Origin: Firmicutes bacterium UBA4882
GTDB lineage: Bacteria; Bacillota; UBA4882
Length of the DNA: 20,657 nt
NCBI GenBank assembly: GCA_002399265.1
Contig: DHDG01000034.1
Span: 1 to 20,657 of the forward strand
Direction: 5' to 3'
The notes under the pieces were generated by a model. That model saw only the letters and a program-made list of their open reading frames with translations. It did not search any database and was not told the origin of the DNA. The first letter of the stretch is position 1. Every line of letters begins with the position of its first letter. Positions 15,401 through 20,657 of this stretch are shown piece by piece. Position numbers and translations under genes: made by a program.

Positions 15401-15795
15401 TCGGACACCTTCACCTTGTCCAGCCTCGGTAAGTCGAGGTGCAGAACGTCTTTCAGAATTTCGGGGTTAAACCCGCCGCTGGCATCCGAGAACACGCGCA
15501 CGTGGGTCGGCAGGTAGTCGTTTACCTCCATAAAGCGTAAGGCGACAAAGCGGTTGAACCAAGTGTACGCCACTTCTTCAACAGCCTGCTGAAAACCGTT
15601 CTCTTTTATCTGCAACACAAACTCATGGCGCTGCCGCTGCTCATCTGCGGACAGCACACGCCCGCCGACAACTGCGGCCTTCTCGTCGCCGTAGCCTTTG
15701 TCGCTAATGTCGTATTGGTAGGCACGCTGCTGCACTTGCTCAATCAATTCGTTCCGCGCCCAGACCGCGTATTTTTGTATGGCATTCTTATGCAT
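12460..15795 (-). CDS. pglX: BREX adenine methyltransferase PglX
   Basis: The product is 1111 aa, usual for BREX type 1 PglX. It uses S-adenosylmethionine to methylate one adenine of a short non-palindromic site, marking host DNA. Motifs: QLFTPDWIVRYMV at 238-250, the SAM site DPCMGSGHILV at 307-317, VYGLDID at 346-352 and catalytic NPPY at 445-448. Roughly residues 455-793, where target recognition is expected, are encoded by DNA far more AT-rich (13415-14450, about 37% GC) than either side (about 55%), a mosaic pattern. The C-terminal 100 residues are strongly helical and probably coiled coil (HEQQERYRTQ... KQQNKLSEQLKEITAFEEKV). The ATG at 15795 follows GAGGG at 7 nt and lies 14 nt after brxC. 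A broken copy of its 3' end sits immediately downstream. Confidence 0.97.
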   Translation of the reverse strand: MHKNAIQKYAVWARNELIEQVQQRAYQYDISDKGYGDEKAAVVGGRVLSADEQRQRHEFVLQIKENGFQQAVEEVAYTWFNRFVALRFMEVNDYLPTHVRVFSDASGGFNPEILKDVLHLDLPRLDKVKVSELLNSNQTEELYRYLLLTQCNALNAALPEMFEKLGSYTEMLLPNNILKPESVIGRLVRDIPEDDWRDTVQIIGWMYQYYNTEPKQAVFDGLKRNIKITKEKIPAATQLFTPDWIVRYMVENSLGRLWLESHPNDVLKANWKYYLDEAKQTPEVAEKLRILRSQSPVKSPEDIRLIDPCMGSGHILVYAFDVLMQIYESEGYNPRDAAKLILEKNVYGLDIDRRAYQLAYFSLMMKARQYDRRIFSEDIKPQVYHPAGFSDGEEYGSLVKVDVLPPKPVEKSGQLSIEDTINELQLNAWNFKRLLAQKYDVVVTNPPYMGNSGFNSKLGSFIASEYNQAKNDLYSAMVLAAIRLCKKYGYTSMITMQSWLNAPTFLAFRKTLFKHYRLVLLNNLGSRAFDEISGEKVKNTAFVFSKDFTEDWIPKFIDVTNYTGQDTKEREYLSGYHQYEKVSQSSFLKHPLCLAIYKTSSATLNEWTKLLLRDKCKIKRCIATGNDDEFIRLWYEVHKDLIGSQAMKQKDKRWFFISNGGLFRRWFGNLSCVIDWEDNGNRLRKFNDLTGKSTLRNVDYMFQEGATYTYTSMGSGVFNSRYLPQGVACIGVGPVIVHSSDNMFIMGLTNSKTFQWLIDTMFGKVSTFETGNIGYIPYLDGDATSVNTLVRKNISLSRTDWDAFETSWDFTRHPLICDERSVTSAFAKWECEAAERFDTLKSNEEELNRIFIDIYGLQDELTPEVDDKDVTVRRADLRREIRSLISYAVGCMFGRYSLDTEGLVYAGGDWDAGKYRSFIPDKDNILPICDDEYFNDDIVGRFVDFVCVVYGVETLEENLKFIADALGGKGTPREVIRNYFLNDFYTDHCKIYQKRPIYWLFDSGKKNGFKALIYLHRYSRDLLAKLRTDYVHEQQERYRTQLSHIAAALNTATGSERARLLKQQNKLSEQLKEITAFEEKVHHLADQNIGIDLDDGVKKNYEIFADVLAKI
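13415..14450 (-). other. AT-rich target-recognition segment within pglX
   Basis: Counting by hand, 13441-13800 is 37% GC, while 13021-13140 is about 56% and 14521-14700 about 55%. The change is sharp at roughly 13415 and more gradual at 14400-14460. The segment encodes PglX residues of about 448-793, starting just after the NPPY motif. The reading frame is intact throughout, so it is a mosaic block of foreign composition and not an insertion. Confidence 0.75.
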
Positions 15796-15809
15796 GTCAT
15801 TGCCCTCAC

Positions 15810-18800
15810 TTAGATGATCTGAATAGCGTCGCTTTCCTCCAAAGTGTCGTACAACTTCGAGCGGATAGTTTCAAGGTAGCTGTCCACTTCCTCGCGTGAG
15901 GTCAGCCGCTTGACGGCGAGCAAATCGTAACGGCGCACCTGTACGATTTTCTGCGGCTTCGGCTGCCCGCCGTTCGTATCGTATGGAGCGGGCTTGTCTT
16001 GGAGCATAAACTCAATGCGCCGGCAAACTTGTTCTTTGTAATTCTGCAACTGCGTAATCATTGCATCCAGCATGGTCAGACTGGTTGCATCGGTAACTTT
16101 CTTTCTATACTCAAGGAAGCGGTCATCGGACTTTCTTACTTCGTCATTTGCTAGACTTCCCGCCAGTGTGTGGACATCACCCATACATAGAGTGATGACA
16201 CCGCGCACTTCATCCTGCTTTTGTTCCAAAAGTACGCCATAAGCACTCTTGATGGACTGCATCAGATCGGAGAGATCTTTAATCCGGTCGTAAGGTTTCG
16301 GCATACTGAGGATCGTGGCAACCTCGCTGATTTTGCTGCCGGTGTCAGGATCGGTCGCGAAATAGTCTTGCTCATCTTGCAAATTGCGTTGCAGTTCTCG
16401 CGCCGCATCAAAGATCACTCTCTGCGACCTGAAGAAGGTTTCAATATCCCTCATATCCTCGGTACAGTCAAGCAGGTCGTCCTGTTTGGCCAGCAGTCGT
16501 TTGAGCAGAGCCACATTATCGTTCTTCTGCGAAAGAATGTCCGCCGTCACAGCATGGGCGTTGGTCACCACTTCCTTTTGCGGGTAGCGGTCGTGACCAT
16601 ATTCGGTAATTAAGGTTTCATAATGGGTTTTCTTTTCGGTCAGCTGGTCTCTGACGAACTGTAATAATTCGTCTTCGCCTTCCGCGATGCTAAGCTGTCC
16701 GAGCCAGTCGCGCAGGAACTTTACTGCTTTGCGCAAATCTTCCTCTGAGGGGGCGATGCGGCGGCTCACGCTTACCTTATCAATCTCGGATTTGATGCGC
16801 AAATAGCGCACAAGGTTCTTGTCGTCCTTGCCAATGACCGCGCCACCATAGCGGATTTCGATCTTCTGGGACACGATAAGCCTTGCCACAAGGGCGGCAA
16901 TATCCACCTCGCGCCATCCGTAGGGAATCGCCTGATAACGGCGCTGCACATCGCCCATTGAAACTGGGACGTGACTCATATGACGCTCCTCAAGCCACTG
17001 GCTGATTTCACTTAAGGCAAATTCATTATTGTTTCCCATTCCAGCGAAGCCATTCAGTTGCGGTTCGCTATTGAGGATGGTCAGAATATCGGCATCGCTC
17101 TCGCTGAACATGTTCACGAGGTTCAGTTTGGAGTAGACGCTCTCGATCAGTTGCTTCAAGGCTTCGTCCAGTTTGCTCCTGGCATCGCCGTGTTTTATTT
17201 CTATCTTCTCGCCGTAGATGAAAAACACGCCGCCCACGATAGCCTTGTCAATCTGCGTTTTTGCGCTCTCTTCCAAAGTACGGGCTTGCGCTTGACGCTT
17301 GCGGACAATGTCCTGAATGCTCTCCGGCAACTGAGACACGTTCTTCTGCTTGATATATTTACGAATCTTGGCGGCGGTTTCGAGTTCCTCAAAGTACTGG
17401 ACTGCGCTGGATAGCAGGACAATAGCTTCGTTGTTGACCAGCGAGTCCATAATCAGCTTAGCCTCCGGAACATTGTAGTAGTCGCTTGCCACAGTCACGA
17501 AACGCAAGCGGACTCCACCCGTAGCCGCACCAACGAGGGTTTCGTCAATGTACTGGTCATAAGCGAAGTCATATTTGATGTATTTGTATTTCTTTGACGG
17601 GTAAATCTCGCTGAAAATTGTCTGCCCGATGCTCTGGACAATGGTTGCGCTGTCCACGGATGTGTTGCGAATGTCGATGGCAATGTCCTGTTCTTCATCG
17701 GTCAGGAACGAGTATTTGTCGCCATTTCGGGCGACATAGTTCTGCCGTTCCAAGCGTTCCAAACTCTCAGCAATTTCACGCCGCAGAATTATCTTATCGG
17801 CCCGCATGTCGTCCACCATCAGGGTGGAGATGTTATCAATGTTTGCCTTGATGTCGTCGATGTAGCGCACAAGATAGAGCAGCTTCAGGACGCTCACATC
17901 GCGCTTTTCCAAGCCATCGTGCTTGTCGGCGGCGGTTTGGCAGCGGTCGATCACGCGGCGGATCGGGCTTTCCAGAAAGGTGTGCACTGTGTCGTAAAAT
18001 TGTGCGAAAGGCACCAGGGCATTCTCGTCTTTGCCCTGTACCCGCTGCGCCGCCTCCTGGAAGGCGGAGAGCATGGATCGCTCGCCACCGGAAAGATGCT
18101 TGCCGGAATTACCGTGCTTGCGGATTTCGACGAGTACTTTCTGGATAATAATAAACTGGTAGGGTACGAACGGATAGGTTGCAGAAAACTCCGCGCCGTC
18201 GGCATAACCCTTGATATCCAGTACAGCCTCGCTGAATGTGAACAGGTTCTTCAATACGGCGTGTTCCTTGTCATAAACCATACGCAATAGCGCATCCGCA
18301 TCTTCCGTCTTTTCGAGGATACGCCTCTTGATAACCTCATCCACCGAAGCGGAGGACAAGGATAACCGCGTGTTGAAACGCCCCTGAATCTTTGAGAAAT
18401 CGTCGCCACTGATTTTAATCACTGAGTCAATGGCTTCCTGACTTGTGACCATCACCCAGACCTTTCCACGACACTTGCTGCCGACTTCCTCGACGATGGA
18501 CTGGAGGTTTATCATCAGATCGCTGTCGTCGCCAATGTACTGACCGACTTCGTCCACGCAGAATAGCAGCCGGAAATCCTTGCCTTTAGAATCGACATAC
18601 GTTTTGATTTCTTCAACAAGTTGCTTGATGCTCATGTCTGCGTTCTCTTCGCCGTTGAACCAGTTACGCGCGGCAGTTTCGCTCATGCCAAGGACACTCT
18701 GCAAGACGGACACAATGTCGTCCTCAAAGAAAGCATAGGATGCTCTGGTCTCTATCCACGGCGCTCCGTTGACTTCCTCAAACACTTTGCGGAAAGCATC

Positions 18801-19328
18801 GGTCTTGCCGCGCTGATCCACGAAGCGTTCCAGTTTCGCGATTTTCAAGTCTTCACCGTAAAAACCGAGGTGATTGTAGAACACCTTAGCAAACACGCGT
18901 AGAACTGCCGTTCTATCCTTATTAATAGGGCCTTCGATGTCGATGTTAAAGAGAATCGATTCCGTAGGGATATTGGTGCAACGGGCGACCGTGGCATACA
19001 TCATCGGGTCGTCAAACTTGTCCTTGAAGAAGTCCACGGCATGTCTGCCAGCAACCTCTTGATTTGACAGTAGATAGGACAGCATTTTAAGAAAGTGGGA
19101 TTTACCGCTTCCGAAGAAGCCAGATATCCAGATCCCGATTTTGTCGGTTGGATGGTCAATGGCTTTCGAATAATTATCAAAGAAAGTATTAAAGTGACGG
19201 CGGAGTTCTTTGGTGATGATGTACTCTTCTAGTTCCTGCTTGAGGCTTTCAGAGTCATTCTGGCCCACCTTGATTACGCCGTTGATGGGGCGGTTGATGT
19301 TCTTTTGGAACATACTTTCAATCTTCAT
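15810..19328 (-). CDS. brxC: BREX large ATPase BrxC
   Basis: The product is 1172 aa, matching BrxC/PglY-type P-loop ATPases that are core to BREX and work with PglX and PglZ. Walker A is ISGFFGSGKSHFL (GFFGSGKS at 70-77), Walker B is LLFCVDEVGQ at 254-263 (D259, E260), and a sensor-like strand VWVMVTSQE follows at 290-298. The opening MKIESMFQKNINRPINGVIK is highly typical of the family. The long C-terminal half is mainly helical with predicted coiled-coil stretches (for example around residues 900-1120) and no other enzyme motif I can see. The ATG at 19328 has GGAGGA 7 nt upstream. The TAA of brxB is 15 nt before, and pglX begins 14 nt after its own TAA, so translation of the three is probably coupled. 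Confidence 0.97.
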   Translation of the reverse strand: MKIESMFQKNINRPINGVIKVGQNDSESLKQELEEYIITKELRRHFNTFFDNYSKAIDHPTDKIGIWISGFFGSGKSHFLKMLSYLLSNQEVAGRHAVDFFKDKFDDPMMYATVARCTNIPTESILFNIDIEGPINKDRTAVLRVFAKVFYNHLGFYGEDLKIAKLERFVDQRGKTDAFRKVFEEVNGAPWIETRASYAFFEDDIVSVLQSVLGMSETAARNWFNGEENADMSIKQLVEEIKTYVDSKGKDFRLLFCVDEVGQYIGDDSDLMINLQSIVEEVGSKCRGKVWVMVTSQEAIDSVIKISGDDFSKIQGRFNTRLSLSSASVDEVIKRRILEKTEDADALLRMVYDKEHAVLKNLFTFSEAVLDIKGYADGAEFSATYPFVPYQFIIIQKVLVEIRKHGNSGKHLSGGERSMLSAFQEAAQRVQGKDENALVPFAQFYDTVHTFLESPIRRVIDRCQTAADKHDGLEKRDVSVLKLLYLVRYIDDIKANIDNISTLMVDDMRADKIILRREIAESLERLERQNYVARNGDKYSFLTDEEQDIAIDIRNTSVDSATIVQSIGQTIFSEIYPSKKYKYIKYDFAYDQYIDETLVGAATGGVRLRFVTVASDYYNVPEAKLIMDSLVNNEAIVLLSSAVQYFEELETAAKIRKYIKQKNVSQLPESIQDIVRKRQAQARTLEESAKTQIDKAIVGGVFFIYGEKIEIKHGDARSKLDEALKQLIESVYSKLNLVNMFSESDADILTILNSEPQLNGFAGMGNNNEFALSEISQWLEERHMSHVPVSMGDVQRRYQAIPYGWREVDIAALVARLIVSQKIEIRYGGAVIGKDDKNLVRYLRIKSEIDKVSVSRRIAPSEEDLRKAVKFLRDWLGQLSIAEGEDELLQFVRDQLTEKKTHYETLITEYGHDRYPQKEVVTNAHAVTADILSQKNDNVALLKRLLAKQDDLLDCTEDMRDIETFFRSQRVIFDAARELQRNLQDEQDYFATDPDTGSKISEVATILSMPKPYDRIKDLSDLMQSIKSAYGVLLEQKQDEVRGVITLCMGDVHTLAGSLANDEVRKSDDRFLEYRKKVTDATSLTMLDAMITQLQNYKEQVCRRIEFMLQDKPAPYDTNGGQPKPQKIVQVRRYDLLAVKRLTSREEVDSYLETIRSKLYDTLEESDAIQII

Positions 19329-19343
19329 AGTGGTTTCCTCCGA

Positions 19344-19901
19344 TTAAAGCAGATTAAACGCCCTGTAATAGTTCCCATCGTGGAACTTATCAAATAGGAT
19401 TAGGTTTTGCCCGTTAAATTCTCCGGGATAGAACATCACAATCGGTATATCTGAAAACATCTGCTGCATGCTGTCGAGCATCTTATGTGACCGCATAAAG
19501 GGATACACTTTGCCGACACCCGTCAAGAATAGAACGTCGCCGTGTTGGTGCGGGTTATACTTCATCTTGGCGAGGAATGCCTCCGGAGTGGCTATCTTCT
19601 GAAGCTGGGCGAGGAGGTAATCCTTGCCTTTCTTTTCCTCCAGAGACGGAACGGTGCCAAGCACGCGTTTTTCATCCAAGATCTCAAGTAGAATTTTATA
19701 CATATCCCGCTCGATGACCCTGTAGTCGTCAGATGGTGTATTTACAAGCCGCTCAATGTAATCGCGGACAATGAGTTCGAATTGCGGCTCATATTTGAAG
19801 ACGTGAATCCCAACCTCGTTAGAAAGCCCCTTGTTGGCGAGGAAGTTCGCGTCGGAGATGCGCCCTTTAATTTTATCAAGTTCTTGTTTGATGTCTGCCA
19901 T
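19344..19901 (-). CDS. brxB: BREX protein BrxB (DUF1788)
   Basis: The product is 185 aa from the ATG at 19901. It has the DUF1788 pattern: an N-terminal helical part (MADIKQELDKIKGRI) and a mixed core ending FLTGVGKVYPFMRSHKMLD, PIVMFYPGEFNGQNLILF and NYYRAFNLL, all characteristic of BrxB. Its biochemical role is not settled; it is required for a working system in type 1 BREX. The frame is open to 19937, but the chosen ATG has AGGAG at 7 nt while the upstream residues (MPHSTVLGRSVI) overlap brxA and are not family-like. The AGGAG overlaps the TAG stop codon of brxA, a tight coupling. Confidence 0.93.
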   Translation of the reverse strand: MADIKQELDKIKGRISDANFLANKGLSNEVGIHVFKYEPQFELIVRDYIERLVNTPSDDYRVIERDMYKILLEILDEKRVLGTVPSLEEKKGKDYLLAQLQKIATPEAFLAKMKYNPHQHGDVLFLTGVGKVYPFMRSHKMLDSMQQMFSDIPIVMFYPGEFNGQNLILFDKFHDGNYYRAFNLL

Positions 19902-19908
19902 AATTACG

Positions 19909-19914
19909 CTCCTA
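19909..19914 (-). promoter_or_regulatory. brxB ribosome binding site overlapping the brxA stop
   Basis: On the minus strand TAGGAG contains both the TAG stop of brxA (19914-19912) and the AGGAG site for brxB, 7 nt before the ATG at 19901. This fixes the brxB start and implies translational coupling of the first two genes. Confidence 0.8.
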
Positions 19915-20517
19915 CCTAAAACAGTTGAATGCGGCAAGTGCGGCCAAATCGTTGTTTTCGCGGATGCCTACTCCCAGTTCCGCGCTGATGAAAATGGGGT
20001 TCAGCGTAGTATCCTTCACGCCGTCAAGCATCCCCGTTTCAACCAGGCACTTGGTCAGTAATTGTTTTAATTTCGTTATCGTCTGCTCACTCCAAGCCGC
20101 CACTTCGTCGTTCTGTTCCTGCAAGCGAGAGAAGAACACATTAATGTCTTTCTTGGTGTAGGAGAAGTCCTGCTGACGGTACTTTTCGCCGATTAGTCCC
20201 TCCATAAACTCGCGAACAAGGCGGTTGCAGCGCATAATCGCGTAGAGGTTAATCTGCTTAGCTATCTCGACGGGCGCGTTCGCAACTGCGTAGACCAGTT
20301 TCTCGTTGTCAAGCGCGACCAGCCGCGTGTGGCAAGCGCGAGCAATTCTTATCACCTTGCGTTCTGTCGGGTACTGGAACAAATTGCCCCGTCTTGCGCA
20401 TTCGCCAATCTCTTCAATCGATTTACCTTCGAGGTACTGTTTCGAAACAATCCTCATCTCATAAAATAAGAACTGCTCAACAGTCAGGGTACTGTTGTAC
20501 GGCATAGAAATATCCAT
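19912..20517 (-). CDS. brxA: BREX protein BrxA (DUF1819)
   Basis: The product is 201 aa, the usual size of BrxA, a small DNA-binding protein of the DUF1819 family with tandem winged-helix-like folds, required in type 1 BREX. Family-like segments are VEQFLFYEMRIVSKQYLEG, EIGECARRGNLFQYPT, RKVIRIARACHTRL, and the C-terminal part IFISAELGVGIRENNDLAAL. It is the first gene of the operon. The ATG at 20517 is the first start after an in-frame TAA. The only ribosome binding site in view (GAGGAG, about 20533-20538) is 16 nt away, rather far; the second Met at 20505 has none. The start is therefore a little uncertain, by four codons. Confidence 0.93.
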   Translation of the reverse strand: MDISMPYNSTLTVEQFLFYEMRIVSKQYLEGKSIEEIGECARRGNLFQYPTERKVIRIARACHTRLVALDNEKLVYAVANAPVEIAKQINLYAIMRCNRLVREFMEGLIGEKYRQQDFSYTKKDINVFFSRLQEQNDEVAAWSEQTITKLKQLLTKCLVETGMLDGVKDTTLNPIFISAELGVGIRENNDLAALAAFNCFR

Positions 20518-20589
20518 AGATTATTATCACACGCTCCTCAGTGGCATGGAAGTTATCTCAGCACTTATCAGTCAAAATTCGGTAAATTC

Positions 20590-20623
20590 TATGCGTTTTC
20601 CTGCCTATACTTGGAAAGGCATA
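20590..20623. promoter_or_regulatory. Imperfect palindrome upstream of brxA
   Basis: TATGCGTTTTCC (20590-20601) and GGAAAGGCATA (20613-20623) form an imperfect inverted repeat around an 11-nt spacer, 73 nt upstream of the brxA start. Its position in the operon's promoter region makes an operator plausible, but no regulator gene is visible in the window. I could not find a convincing -35/-10 pair in 20518-20657; TTGACT (minus strand, 20575-20570) has no good partner. Confidence 0.25.
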
Positions 20624-20657
20624 CGAGTTTCCTTAACCGTCATATGAGGTAAGTCAT

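Larger units (their letters stand above)
5981..20517 (-). other. Type 1 BREX phage-defence operon
   Basis: Seven co-oriented genes run from 20517 down to 5981: brxA, brxB, brxC, pglX, an AlbA_2/GHKL ATPase, pglZ and brxL. Gene order and content, apart from the ATPase, are those of the six-gene type 1 BREX system. Gaps are 10 nt (brxA-brxB), 15 nt (brxB-brxC), 14 nt (brxC-pglX), 94 nt (pglX-ATPase), 89 nt (ATPase-pglZ) and 20 nt (pglZ-brxL). Each gene has its own ribosome binding site and all six core frames are intact. BREX stops phage DNA replication while PglX-dependent adenine methylation marks the host chromosome. No brxR-type regulator is seen, though only 140 bases upstream of brxA are available. 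Confidence 0.95.

Noticed and set aside
20547..20575. brxA promoter with TTGACT as -35
   Set aside because: At 17 nt spacing the -10 would be CTTCCA, and GATAAC lies only 12 nt away; neither is convincing.

Overview
The window reads as a phage-defence island of a low-to-moderate GC Gram-positive bacterium. Clostridia or another Bacillota lineage is my best guess, from the strong AGGAGG-type ribosome binding sites, the WG-repeat protein and the style of the IS3 and IS21 elements. I cannot name the species. There are no tRNA, rRNA or CRISPR features that I can see.

Left third (1-3924), an accessory graveyard. The window opens in the 3' end of an IS3-family transposase gene whose 37-bp terminal sequence occurs twice (1-37 and 281-317). 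Next comes a C-terminal scrap of a DUF1524 (GmrSD/HNH-type) protein on the minus strand. An unrecognised plus-strand gene ending at 1976 follows, perhaps a tandem YbjN-like protein. Then there is an internally deleted IS21-family element (about 2129-3438, minus strand) with a collapsed istA and a frameshifted istB. It sits directly against a decayed C-terminal fragment of a DUF262-type protein (plus strand).

Middle (3925-5930). A 623-aa protein has an unrecognised N-terminal half and about nine WG repeats. Two neighbouring repeats are identical over 76 bp. A possible 30-codon ORF with a strong ribosome binding site follows.

Right two thirds (5981-20517), a complete type 1 BREX operon on the minus strand: brxA, brxB, brxC, pglX, an extra AlbA_2/GHKL-type ATPase gene, pglZ and brxL. 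Spacings are 10-20 nt except around the extra gene, where they widen to about 90 nt. By family knowledge, PglX methylates host DNA at adenines. BrxA, BrxB, BrxC, PglZ and BrxL form the machinery that blocks replication of phage DNA lacking the mark.

The most interesting signals lie inside this operon. (1) The gap downstream of pglX holds a second, diverged and frameshifted copy of the pglX 3' end, whose stop codon abuts the ATPase ribosome binding site; this looks like a scar of pglX replacement. (2) The specificity half of pglX is about 37% GC against about 55% in its flanks, as expected for a swapped target-recognition cassette. (3) The added ATPase gene is bounded by that scar on one side and by a four-to-five copy 11-bp tandem repeat on the other. 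Together they suggest a BREX locus that has changed its methylation specificity and carries an accessory module.
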